Shown: positions 17,790-26,226, counted from the stretch's first letter. The stretch: DNA of 64,000 nt from Streptomyces sp. A3M-1-3 (GCF_024213665.1 NZ_JANAVP010000004.1:124001-188000); one strand, 5' to 3'. Made by a program: numbers and translations. The notes: a model not told the origin generated them from the letters alone.

Positions 17790-18801
17790 CTGCCGCAAGC
17801 GCCTCTCTGTCCAGGGCCACGGTGAGTCCGTTCTTCGCCGATTCCAGCACGGCCGCGGCGACTTCCACCGTACGCAGACCTTCACGCAGTGTGGAGATGT
17901 TGCTCGGCTTGCCCTGCACGGCGTCGCGGAAGTTCTCGTGCTCGACCAGCAGCGGCTCACGCTTCGGGATCGCGTACCGGATCATGTCGCCCTCGGCGAC
18001 ACCGCGGAAGGCCTGCAGGGCCTCCCACTCGGTCTCCTGAGCGGCGTTCGAGTAGAACGTGAGGTCCGCGGTGAGGGTGTCGGCGATGAAGCAGCCGCGC
18101 TCGCCGGTGACCGAGGTGAATCGCTCCTTCAGCGGGCTCAGCCAGTTCACGAGGTGGTTGACCATCGTGCCGTCGGCGAGCTGGCCGACGGCCGCGACCA
18201 TGTCCTCGTGCGGGCGGCCGCTCTTGGACACCGTGTGGGCCGCGATGGACACGTAGTCCTGGCCGGTCACCCACGCGGTGAGGTCGATGTCGTGGGTGGC
18301 GAGGTCCTTGACCACGCCGACATCGGCGATGCGGTGCGGGAAGGGGCCCTGGCGGCGGGTGACCACCTGGAAGACCTCGCCCAGTTCGCCGGCTTCGAGC
18401 CGCTTGCGCAGGCTCTGCAGCGCCGGGTTGAAGCGCTCGATGTGGCCGACGCCGGCCACCAGGCCGCGGGTCTCGAACGCCTCGACGAGACGGCGTGCGC
18501 CCTCGACGGTGTCCGCGACCGGCTTCTCGATCAGCGCGCAGACACCGGCCTCGGCCAGCTTCAGGCCGACTTCCTCGTGCAGGGCGGTCGGGCAGGCGAC
18601 GACGACGTAGTCGACACCGAGCGCCAGCAGCTCCTCGACGGTGGACAGGACGGGCGCGCCGCCCGCGGCACCGAACTTGTCGCCCATCGGGTCGACGACG
18701 CCGACCAGCTGTACGCCTTCGAGGCTCGCGAGCACACGGGCGTGGTGACGCCCCATCGAGCCGAGGCCGATCAGACCGGCCCGCAGTCCAGCGGAAGTCA
18801 C
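17779..18801 (-). CDS. Gfo/Idh/MocA sugar-nucleotide 3-dehydrogenase (WbpB-like, 340 aa)
   Basis: Predicted NAD-dependent oxidation of UDP-GlcNAcA at C3 to the 3-keto sugar. The N-terminal Rossmann fold begins AGLIGLGSMGRHHARVL; the family catalytic lysine is K93 in ALIEKPVADTVEGA. The C-terminal domain has GHIERFNPALQSLR, DLATHDIDLTAWVTG and the YAIPKREPLLVEHENFRDAV segment. It overlaps the aminotransferase upstream by ATGA and the glycosyltransferase downstream by 11 nt, which fits WbpB and WbpE working as a coupled pair. Confidence 0.9.
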   Translation of the reverse strand: MTSAGLRAGLIGLGSMGRHHARVLASLEGVQLVGVVDPMGDKFGAAGGAPVLSTVEELLALGVDYVVVACPTALHEEVGLKLAEAGVCALIEKPVADTVEGARRLVEAFETRGLVAGVGHIERFNPALQSLRKRLEAGELGEVFQVVTRRQGPFPHRIADVGVVKDLATHDIDLTAWVTGQDYVSIAAHTVSKSGRPHEDMVAAVGQLADGTMVNHLVNWLSPLKERFTSVTGERGCFIADTLTADLTFYSNAAQETEWEALQAFRGVAEGDMIRYAIPKREPLLVEHENFRDAVQGKPSNISTLREGLRTVEVAAAVLESAKNGLTVALDREALAADGA

Positions 18802-19916
18802 AGGTTCTCTCCAAGCGCGTTCACGGCGGCGGCAATGCGTTCCAGGTCACCCTCGGTGAGCGAGGGGTGGATCGGAAGCGAGACGACTTCGGCGGCTGCC
18901 CGCTCGGTCTCGGGCAGGTCCCAGGTGCGGCCGGCCTTCTGGTCCGGCTCCCAGTACGGCTTCAGCCGGTGGATGGGGGTCGGGTAGTACACAGCGTTGC
19001 CGATGCCCGCCTCGGTCAGCTGCTGCATCGCGGCGTCCCGGTCACCCTGCACCCGGACGGTGTACTGGTGGTAAATGTGGCGTGCACCCTCGGCGACCGG
19101 CGGGGTGACCACGCTCGACGTGGTGATGGCCTGGTCGAGGTACGCGGCGTTGGCGCGGCGCTGCTCGGTCCAGCCGTTCAGCTTCGACAGCTGTACGCGG
19201 CCGACGGCGGCGGCGACATCCGTCATCCGCATGTTGGCGCCGACGATCTCGTTGGCGTACCGCTGCTCCATGCCCTGGTTGCGCAGCAGGCGCAGGGTGC
19301 GCGCGACCTCGGCGTCGCCGGTGGAGATCATGCCGCCCTCGAGGGAGTGCATGTTCTTCGTCGGGTAGAAGCTGAAGGTGCCGCCCGAGCCGAAGGCGCC
19401 GACGGGGGTGCCGTTCAGGGCCGCGGCGTGCGCCTGGCAGGCGTCCTCGACGACGGCGAGCTTGTGCTTGGCGGCGATGGGCATCAGCTTGTCCATCGCG
19501 GCCGGGTGGCCGTACAGGTGGACCGGCATGATCGCGGCGGTGCGCGGGGTGATGGCGGCCTCGACGGCGGCCGGGTCGAGTCCGAAGCTGCCGGGCTCGA
19601 TGTCGGCGAAGACGACATCGGCGCCGACCAGGCGGACCGCGTTCGCCGAGGCGGCGAACGAGAACGACGGGACGATGACCTCGTCGCCCGGGCCGATACC
19701 CAGGGCCAGCAGCAGCAGGTGCAGCGCGGAGGTACCCGAGTTCACGGCCACGCAGTGGCGTCCGTCGACCAGCTCGGAGAAGCCCTCCTCGAAGGCGGCC
19801 ACCTCCGGACCCTGCACGACGCGACCGGTGCGCAGTACGCGTACCGCGGCCTCGATCTCTTCTTCACCGATCACCGGGCGCGCAGCAGGGATCGGCTGCT
19901 CGTTGACGCTCGACAT
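18798..19916 (-). CDS. DegT/DnrJ/EryC1 aminotransferase (WbpE-like, 372 aa)
   Basis: PLP-dependent transfer of an amino group to a 3-keto UDP-sugar, giving UDP-GlcNAc(3NH2)A in the proposed pathway. Motifs: NSGTSALHLLLLALGIGPGD (phosphate binding), VVEDACQAHAAALNG, and the Schiff-base lysine K187 in FYPTKNMHSLEGG. The C-terminal part contains HIYHQYTVRVQGDRDAA. The ATG at 19916 has a strong AAGGAGG site. First gene of the six-gene minus-strand operon; a spaced direct repeat lies about 120 nt upstream. Confidence 0.92.
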   Translation of the reverse strand: MSSVNEQPIPAARPVIGEEEIEAAVRVLRTGRVVQGPEVAAFEEGFSELVDGRHCVAVNSGTSALHLLLLALGIGPGDEVIVPSFSFAASANAVRLVGADVVFADIEPGSFGLDPAAVEAAITPRTAAIMPVHLYGHPAAMDKLMPIAAKHKLAVVEDACQAHAAALNGTPVGAFGSGGTFSFYPTKNMHSLEGGMISTGDAEVARTLRLLRNQGMEQRYANEIVGANMRMTDVAAAVGRVQLSKLNGWTEQRRANAAYLDQAITTSSVVTPPVAEGARHIYHQYTVRVQGDRDAAMQQLTEAGIGNAVYYPTPIHRLKPYWEPDQKAGRTWDLPETERAAAEVVSLPIHPSLTEGDLERIAAAVNALGENL

Positions 19917-20186
19917 GGACGTCCTCCTTCAGCACCGCAAGAGCTCTATGTGTGGCAGAGGTCTGGGGTGCGGACGTCTCTCGAGGCCGCGCTGTTCCCC
20001 TCCGGCACAAAGCCGACGCCCTACCGAGGAATTTCAGGACCGGTTCGTCCCGGACCGGGACCGGTTCGCCGACGGCAGTCTCCGTGGGGAGGTGCGAGTC
20101 GGCAACGACCGGCGTCACATTATCAGGAATTTCATGGGGCAAATCGCGGGTTGCAAACGCGTAAAGGCAACGATTCCGCCACGGAA
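19917..20186. promoter_or_regulatory. Upstream region of the minus-strand glycan operon, with spaced direct repeat
   Basis: No gene is seen between the aminotransferase start and the rne terminator. The stretch is more AT-rich than its surroundings near 20024-20036 and 20120-20135 (AGGAATTTCA and AGGAATTTCAT). An exact 11-nt direct repeat GGACCGGTTCG occurs at 20037-20047 and 20058-20068, 21 bp apart (two helical turns), and each copy holds the palindrome ACCGGT. This is a plausible operator; the promoter hexamers are not clear. Confidence 0.4.
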
Positions 20187-20223
20187 AAGCGGTCCGCCCC
20201 GGTCAATCGAGGGCGGACCGCTT
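20187..20223 (-). terminator. rne terminator
   Basis: Perfect 13-bp inverted repeat (AAGCGGTCCGCCC at 20187-20199, complement at 20211-20223) with an 11-nt loop, 7 nt after the rne stop codon on the minus strand, followed by T-rich sequence (TTTTCC) on that strand. Confidence 0.75.
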
Positions 20224-20229
20224 CCCCGC

Positions 20230-23200
20230 TCAGTCCTGTGTCGAAACCGACACCGACGACTGCGCCTGCTGCTGCGTGGCGACGGTCTTCTTCGTCGCCT
20301 TCTTGGCGGTCGTTTTCTTGGCCGCGGTCTTCTTGGCGGCCGTCTTCTTGGTCACAGCCTTCTTCGCCGTGGCCTTCTTGGCCGTCTTGCGTGCCGTCTT
20401 CTTCGCCCCGGCGGCCTCCGCCTCCGGCTCGGGCTGCTGCGCCTCGGGCTCGGGCTGCGACTCGGACGCCACCACGACGACGGCCTCGGCGGCACCGGCC
20501 GGCGAACCGGCGGGCGCGGTGACCTTGCGGGTCACCCGGCGCCGCGCGCGGGGCGCGGCCGGCTCCGGCTGCTCCGGCGCCTCCGGCTGCTCCGGCACCT
20601 CGGCGACCGCGACCGGGGCAGCGACCGGAGCCGGTGCCTCGATGACGATCTCGGCGGCGGCCTCGGGGGCCGCCTCCTCCGCCGGCTTCGGGGAACCTGC
20701 CGGTGCCGTGGCCTTACGGGTGGCCCGGCGACGGGTCCGGCCCTGCGGCGCGGCCTCCTCGACGACGGCCTCCACGGGCGCGGCCACGGGGACCTCGGCC
20801 GGGGCGGCCTCGACGACCGGCTCCGGCTCGGAGACCCGTACGGCCTCGGACGCGGGCGCGGGCACCGGCTCCTCCGTCGGCTCGGCCGACTTCGGCGCAC
20901 CGGCGGGCGCGGTCGCCTTACGGGTCGCCCGGCGGCGCGAACGGCCCCGCCCGCCGACCAGACCCGCGGCGGCCTCGGCTTCCTCGACGCTGTTGAACAG
21001 CTCCTCGTCCATCGAGAACTCCGGCTCGGGCAGCGCCACCGGAACAGCCGCCTCGGCGGCGACCTCGGCCTCGGACTCTGCCTCCGCCTCGGTGTCCGCC
21101 GTCACGAACTCGTGCTCGTGCGCCTGCTCCGGCACACCGCCACGGGCGCGCTTCTTGGCACGCTTGCCGCCGCCCCCGCCACCGGCGGCAGTCGGCTGCT
21201 CCATGTGCACGATCACGCCACGGCCGTTGCAGTGCACGCAGGTCTCGGAGAACGACTCCAGCAGACCCTGGCCGACCCGCTTACGGGTCATCTGGACCAG
21301 GCCCAGCGAAGTGACCTCGGCCACCTGGTGCTTCGTACGGTCACGGCCCAGGCACTCCAGCATGCGCCGCAGCACCAGATCCCGGTTGGACTCCAGCACC
21401 ATGTCGATGAAGTCGACGACGACGATGCCGCCCAGGTCGCGCAGCCGCAGCTGGCGCACGATCTCCTCGGCCGCCTCCAGGTTGTTCCTGGTGACGGTCT
21501 CCTCGAGGTTGCCGCCCTGGCCGGTGAACTTGCCGGTGTTGACGTCGATCACGACCATGGCTTCGGTCTTGTCGATCACCAGCGAGCCGCCGCTCGGCAG
21601 CCAGACCTTGCGGTCCAGCGCCTTCATCAGCTGCTCGTCGATCCGGTACGTGGCGAAGACGTCGACCTCGGAGGTCCACCGGGACAGCCGGTCGGTCAGG
21701 TCCGGGGCGACATGGTTGACGTAACCGTGGATCGTCTCCCACGCCTCGTCACCGCTGACGATGACCTTGGTGAAGTCCTCGTTGAAGATGTCGCGCACGA
21801 CGCGGACGGTCATGTCCGGCTCGCCGTACAGCAGCGTCGGCGCGCTCGAGGCGCCACCGCTCTTCGACTTCTTCTGGATGTCCTCCCACTGCTGCTGCAG
21901 CCGCTCGACGTCGCGGCGCAGCTCGTCCTCGCTCGCGCCCTCCGCGGCGGTACGGACGATGACGCCCGCGTCCTCGGGGACGATCTTCTTGAGGATGGTC
22001 TTCAGACGCGCACGCTCGGTGTCGGGCAGCTTGCGGCTGATGCCGGTCATCGAGCCCTCGGGCACGTAGACCAGGTAGCGGCCGGGCAGCGAGACCTGAC
22101 TGGTGAGGCGGGCGCCCTTGTGGCCGATCGGGTCCTTCGTCACCTGGACGAGGACCGACTGGCCGGACTTGAGCGCGGACTCGATACGGCGCGGCCCGTT
22201 GGCCATGCCCAGCGCCTCGAAGTTGACCTCACCGGCGTACAGGACGGCGTTGCGGCCCTTGCCGATGTCGATGAACGCGGCCTCCATGGACGGCAGTACG
22301 TTCTGCACCTTGCCCAGGTAGACGTTGCCGACGTAGCTGGTGGCCTGCTCCTTGTTGACGTAGTGCTCGACGAGCACGTCGTCCTCGAGGACGCCGATCT
22401 GGGTGCGCTCGCCGCTCTGGCGGACGACCATGACGCGCTCGACGGCCTCGCGGCGCGCCAGGAACTCCGCCTCGGTGATGATCGGCACCCGGCGGCGGCC
22501 CTGCTCGCGGCCCTCGCGGCGGCGCTGCTTCTTCGCCTCCAGACGGGTCGAGCCCTTGATGGACTGCACCTCGTCGGACGGCTCTTCGCTCTTACGGGAC
22601 GGACGCGGCTCGCGGACCTTGACGACCGTACGCTCCGGGTCGTCGGCGCCGGCACCGGTCTCAGCCTCGGGACCGGCGTCACCGCTGCGGCGGCGACGAC
22701 GACGGCGACGACGGCTGGAAGCCGACCCGAGCCCGGAGGAACCCTCGTCCTCGTGCTCGTCGTGCTCCTCTTCGTCCTGGTCGGCAGCGCCCTCGGCGTC
22801 CTCCCCCTCCTCGCCCTCGCCGGCCTCGTCCAGCTCGGCGGACTCGCCACGGCGACGGCGGCGGCCACCACGGCGGCGGCGGCGCGCGCGGCGGTCGCCG
22901 GACTCGTCGGTGTCCTCGTCCTCGGCGCGCTCGTCCTCGACGGACTCCTCGGCCTCCGCGGGCGCTTCGACCTCGGCGCGCTCGGCGACGGGCTCCGGCT
23001 CGACCGCACCACCACGACGGCGGCGACGGCGCGAGGCGGCCTGCGGCGCGGGGGCCGCCGCCTCCTCTTCCTCCGGCTCGGCGCGCTCCGCCGCCTCGGC
23101 GGCAGCGGCGGCGGCCGCGGTCTCGGGGGTCTGGAACACCGGCTCGGCGAAGACCGGCGCCTGGAACACGGCCACGGTCGGGCGCGTCGCACGGCGGCGC

Positions 23201-24216
23201 GAACGCCCGGGCGCGCTCTCCTCCGCCTCGGCCTCGGCCGGGGCGGCGGGCTGCGGAGCAGGGGTCACCGGCTGGCGCGTCGCACGGCGGCGGCCACGGC
23301 CCTGCGGCGCGTCGACGGCGTCGGCCACGGTGACGGCTTCGCCCTCGGGCTCGGCGGCGCGGCGGCGACGGCGGCTGCGCGTCCCCTCCTCGGCGGCCGG
23401 CTCCTCGGCGGCCGGCTCCTCGGCGATCTCGGCGGCGATCTCGGCAGCGGCGTCCGCGGGCAGACGCTCGCCGTCCTCGTCCACGGCCTCGTCCTCTGCG
23501 GCGGGTACCTCGGCCTGCGGGGCGGTCGCCTTGCGGGTGGCACGACGACGCGTACGGGCCGGGGCGGCCGGCTCGGTCGCGGCCTCGGCGGCCGTCACGA
23601 CCTCGGCCTCCGCGTCAGGCATCGTCTCGCTCTCGGCGGCCTGCGGTGCACCGGCGGGCGCGGTCGCCTTACGGGTCGCCCGACGGCGCGTACGCGCCGG
23701 GACGGCCGGCTCGGTCTCGACCTCAGCGGCCGCTACCTCGCTCTGGGCGGCTGCGGCTGCTGCGGGGGCACCCGTCTCGTCGGCCTCGGCCTCGGGGCCC
23801 TTGGGCGCACCGGCCGGAGCTGTCGCCTTACGGGTCGCCCGACGGCGCGTACGCGCCGGGACGGCCGGCTCGGTCGCGGCCTCGGCAGGGGTCACGACCT
23901 CGGCCGCAGCGGCAGCCTCGGCCTCCGCGTCGGGCGCGGTCTCGGCGGCGGCCGGCGCACCTGAGGGCGCGGTCGCCTTACGGGTGGCGCGACGGCGCGT
24001 ACGGGCCGCCGGAGCGGCCTCGGTCTCGGCCTCGTTGCCGGCGGCGGCATCCGCCGCCTCCGGTGCCGCTGCTGCCCCGGGCCCGTTCTCGGCCGCGACC
24101 GGCGGTCCCGCGGGGCGGGACGCCGCGCGGCGGCGGCGCGGAGGCAGCGTGTCGCTGGGGCTGTTGTCTACGGCGCTGTTGTGCACCGGCTCATTGGATT
24201 CGTTCGGCTCAAGCAT
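20230..24216 (-). CDS. rne: Ribonuclease E/G family endoribonuclease with repeat-rich arms (1328 aa)
   Basis: Single-strand-specific endoribonuclease for rRNA, tRNA and mRNA processing, the RNase ES type of streptomycetes. The conserved core is roughly residues 580-1000: S1 region (YVGNVYLGKVQNVLPSMEAA), catalytic domain (VVIDVNTGKFTGQ, GGIVVVDFIDM) and Zn-link CVHCNGRG near 992. The N-terminal 560 and C-terminal 330 residues are low-complexity acidic/Ala segments punctuated by a basic repeat of the form RTRRRATRKATAPAGAP, with about nine recognisable copies. The end is a lysine/alanine tail (KKTAAKKTAAKKTTAKK) like a histone H1 arm. The ATG at 24216 begins MLEPNESNEPVHN. Confidence 0.95.
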   Translation of the reverse strand: MLEPNESNEPVHNSAVDNSPSDTLPPRRRRAASRPAGPPVAAENGPGAAAAPEAADAAAGNEAETEAAPAARTRRRATRKATAPSGAPAAAETAPDAEAEAAAAAEVVTPAEAATEPAVPARTRRRATRKATAPAGAPKGPEAEADETGAPAAAAAAQSEVAAAEVETEPAVPARTRRRATRKATAPAGAPQAAESETMPDAEAEVVTAAEAATEPAAPARTRRRATRKATAPQAEVPAAEDEAVDEDGERLPADAAAEIAAEIAEEPAAEEPAAEEGTRSRRRRRAAEPEGEAVTVADAVDAPQGRGRRRATRQPVTPAPQPAAPAEAEAEESAPGRSRRRATRPTVAVFQAPVFAEPVFQTPETAAAAAAAEAAERAEPEEEEAAAPAPQAASRRRRRRGGAVEPEPVAERAEVEAPAEAEESVEDERAEDEDTDESGDRRARRRRRGGRRRRRGESAELDEAGEGEEGEDAEGAADQDEEEHDEHEDEGSSGLGSASSRRRRRRRRRSGDAGPEAETGAGADDPERTVVKVREPRPSRKSEEPSDEVQSIKGSTRLEAKKQRRREGREQGRRRVPIITEAEFLARREAVERVMVVRQSGERTQIGVLEDDVLVEHYVNKEQATSYVGNVYLGKVQNVLPSMEAAFIDIGKGRNAVLYAGEVNFEALGMANGPRRIESALKSGQSVLVQVTKDPIGHKGARLTSQVSLPGRYLVYVPEGSMTGISRKLPDTERARLKTILKKIVPEDAGVIVRTAAEGASEDELRRDVERLQQQWEDIQKKSKSGGASSAPTLLYGEPDMTVRVVRDIFNEDFTKVIVSGDEAWETIHGYVNHVAPDLTDRLSRWTSEVDVFATYRIDEQLMKALDRKVWLPSGGSLVIDKTEAMVVIDVNTGKFTGQGGNLEETVTRNNLEAAEEIVRQLRLRDLGGIVVVDFIDMVLESNRDLVLRRMLECLGRDRTKHQVAEVTSLGLVQMTRKRVGQGLLESFSETCVHCNGRGVIVHMEQPTAAGGGGGGKRAKKRARGGVPEQAHEHEFVTADTEAEAESEAEVAAEAAVPVALPEPEFSMDEELFNSVEEAEAAAGLVGGRGRSRRRATRKATAPAGAPKSAEPTEEPVPAPASEAVRVSEPEPVVEAAPAEVPVAAPVEAVVEEAAPQGRTRRRATRKATAPAGSPKPAEEAAPEAAAEIVIEAPAPVAAPVAVAEVPEQPEAPEQPEPAAPRARRRVTRKVTAPAGSPAGAAEAVVVVASESQPEPEAQQPEPEAEAAGAKKTARKTAKKATAKKAVTKKTAAKKTAAKKTTAKKATKKTVATQQQAQSSVSVSTQD
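23663..23875. repeat. 54-bp direct repeat inside rne
   Basis: A 54-nt sequence at 23663-23716 recurs exactly at 23822-23875, an offset of 159 nt or 53 codons. It encodes part of two successive RTRRRATRKATAP modules in the N-terminal arm. Being in frame, recombination between copies would shorten the arm without breaking the gene. Confidence 0.85.
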
Positions 24217-24448
24217 GCGGGCGGTTCTCCCGTCGCGCTCCCGGGCGCCACGCCTGTTTCCGGTCCGTCACGGTCCGCGTGATAAACGCGGAACCGCCGT
24301 CCGGGGCGCGGGCGCCGCACGGGAGCTGTTGTCTAGCTCGCCGGTTCCGTACGCGACATGCGTACGGCCTGGCGAAAGTCTTCAGGTCAGTGCGCTGCCC
24401 GACCCAGGTGGCTCCCGAGTACCAGGGCTGCGCCAACGACGACCGCTT

Positions 24449-25267
24449 TTACGCGGAACCTTCCGGCGCCTTCGCGGCGGCGAGTCCGGCGGCCTTGGGT
24501 GGGGCGGCCGTGACTGCCTCGCGGTCGGGCGCGAGCGGGTCGGTCACCGTGCCGGACTCCTCGTCGAAGAGCCCCTGCGCCAGCCTGGTCACCGCTGCGG
24601 GGACCGGCGGCGCCAGGTCGGCCACAGCTCGGAGACCGGACAGGACGTCGTCGGGTCGCACGGCAGGTGTCAGGTGCCGTACTACCAGCCGCAGTATCGC
24701 ACAGGCGTCGTCCACCGGCCTATCAGCCTGGGGAGGAAGCGCCTCCAGACCCGCTACCGCGCCTCGCGCGTCGAAGCTGCGCATGCCGTTCTTGGTGCGG
24801 CGCTGGACCTCGACGGTCTCGGCGGCCAGGAAGGTCTCCACGGCCCGTTCGGCGTCCGCGAGCGGGACACCGTCCAGGCGCAGCTCCCAGACGGAGGCGG
24901 TCAGCCGGTCGGCGAGTCCCGAGGTCCGGGCCTCGACGGCGTCGGTGATGTCGAGCCCGTCCGGCAGCGACTCGTCGAGCAGCTCGCGCAGCTTGTCGGG
25001 GTCGCGGGCCTCGGTGAGGGCGATCTCCAGGTACTCGGCCTCGCTGCCCGTGCCGGTGGGTGCGGCATTGGCGTACGACACCTTGGGGTGCGGGGTGAAA
25101 CCGGCCGAGTACGCCATGGGCACCTCGGCTCGGCGCAGCGCCCGCTCGAAAGCGCGCTGGAAGTCACGGTGGCTGGTGAACCGGAGGCGGCCGCGCTTGG
25201 TGTAGCGCAACCGGACGCGCTGCACTGCCGGTGCGGGCGGCGGGCCTTCGGGCTGTCGCTTGCCCAG
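24449..25267 (-). CDS. TIGR03936 / DUF2344 radical-SAM-associated protein (272 aa), likely CTG start
   Basis: Partner of the TIGR03960 radical-SAM protein and commonly encoded beside it; exact role unknown. The core is VQRVRLRYTKRGRLRFTSHR, AYSAGFTPHPKVSYANA and TGTGSEAEYLEIALTEARD. Homology starts at GKRQPEG, preceded here by codon CTG at 25267 with a GAGGAG site 8 nt upstream and no ATG or GTG nearby. The open frame does extend to 25408, but those 47 residues are arginine/proline-rich and unlike the family. I therefore infer a CTG start. Confidence 0.82.
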   Translation of the reverse strand: MGKRQPEGPPPAPAVQRVRLRYTKRGRLRFTSHRDFQRAFERALRRAEVPMAYSAGFTPHPKVSYANAAPTGTGSEAEYLEIALTEARDPDKLRELLDESLPDGLDITDAVEARTSGLADRLTASVWELRLDGVPLADAERAVETFLAAETVEVQRRTKNGMRSFDARGAVAGLEALPPQADRPVDDACAILRLVVRHLTPAVRPDDVLSGLRAVADLAPPVPAAVTRLAQGLFDEESGTVTDPLAPDREAVTAAPPKAAGLAAAKAPEGSA

Positions 25268-25486
25268 TGGTTCTTCTCCTCGGTGTGGGGCGGCGCGCTC
25301 GCGCGCCGCCCTCGGGACGTCAGGACGGTGCCGCCTCGGCGTCGCCCCGTCCGGCTCACCCCCGCATGTGCGGAGAGATCTCAGGAGCGGGCGCCGCGCC
25401 GGCGACAAGTCGTTGCACTACCCAGAGTACGCGCCGGGGGCCGTACCGGTTCCACGGCCATGGGCCGGGACTCCCCGCCTCACGTC

Positions 25487-25918
25487 TCAGTGGATCGATC
25501 CCGGCGCAGCAAGCCACTGGGTTCTGAGGCCGATGTGCTCGGCGACGGTCTCGAAGTCGCGGTCGTAGTGCAGCACCGTGAGGCGGTGGTGCATGGCCGT
25601 GGCGGCGACAAGCAGGTCAACGAGGCCCGCGGAGCGTCCGCAGCCGGCCTCCACCAGGAGGCGCTGCATCTCGAGAACCGACAACCAGGCGTCTTCCGGG
25701 ACGACATGCCATGCATAGAGGTCCCCGAACGCCTCGCGCATCTCCCTGTAGTGAGCGGCCGACTTCGCCGAGTACAGCGCTTCCACCTCGGTCGCCGCAC
25801 ACATGCCGATGCGCCCCGCAGTGAGCGCGGACTTCCACATCGCCAGCGGTTCAGGCCGCATGATCCGGTGCGCCGCCGACGTGTCGATCAGGAAGCCAGC
25901 ACCTCCTGGGTCTTCCAC
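25487..25918 (-). CDS. vapC: PIN-domain toxin, VapC family (143 aa)
   Basis: Predicted Mg-dependent endoribonuclease toxin of a type II toxin-antitoxin pair. The four acidic PIN positions are visible: FLIDTSAAHR, AATEVEALYS, AGLVDLLVAATA and LHYDRDFETVAEH. The GTG at 25918 overlaps the antitoxin by 31 nt; an alternative CTG at 25888-25890 (LIDTSA) also has an AGGAGG about 10 nt upstream. The module sits between the TIGR03936 and TIGR03960 genes, which are usually neighbours, so it looks inserted. Confidence 0.88.
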   Translation of the reverse strand: MEDPGGAGFLIDTSAAHRIMRPEPLAMWKSALTAGRIGMCAATEVEALYSAKSAAHYREMREAFGDLYAWHVVPEDAWLSVLEMQRLLVEAGCGRSAGLVDLLVAATAMHHRLTVLHYDRDFETVAEHIGLRTQWLAAPGSIH

Positions 25919-26136
25919 GTCTTGCGCACCTCCTCCTTGAAGCCGGGCTCGCGCCCCTTGTCGAAAGCACCTTCTTCATCGAGCTTGATGAGCTTCGCCA
26001 GAGCCCGCTCACGACGGACGCGTGCTCCTATTTCCTCGAGCGCCGCGTTGACGGTGTCCTTCTTCGTCTTGGTGCCGAGCGCCTGGGCCGCGAGCGCCAG
26101 AGCTTCCTCGTTGATGTCGATCACGGTCTTGGCCAC
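25888..26136 (-). CDS. vapB: VapB family antitoxin (82 aa)
   Basis: DNA-binding antitoxin that neutralises VapC and represses the pair. AKTVIDINEEALALAAQALG with TKTKKDTVNAALEEIGAR is the ribbon-helix-helix region of actinobacterial VapB proteins. The C-terminal half (KLIKLDEEGAFDKGREPGF) would wrap the toxin. I chose the GTG at 26136, 8 nt after GGGAGG; a GTG at 26145 adds three residues. The stop overlaps vapC, which implies translational coupling. Confidence 0.87.
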   Translation of the reverse strand: MAKTVIDINEEALALAAQALGTKTKKDTVNAALEEIGARVRRERALAKLIKLDEEGAFDKGREPGFKEEVRKTWKTQEVLAS

Positions 26137-26226
26137 CCGGACCACCTCCCTGAGTATTCATAAGCACGCACCTCAGGATATCCGTGACACCGCACTGCAG
26201 AAACCTTCCATCACGCCTCGAATAAA

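Noticed and set aside
19378..23964. 1528-codon open frame antisense to rne
   Set aside because: It mirrors the RNase E repeats; the real gene on the other strand has the catalytic motifs, and long antisense frames are normal at this GC content.
23500..24010. Regular repeats that might be a CRISPR array
   Set aside because: The units are unequal, in frame with rne and encode the basic module; there are no unique spacers of constant length and no cas genes.
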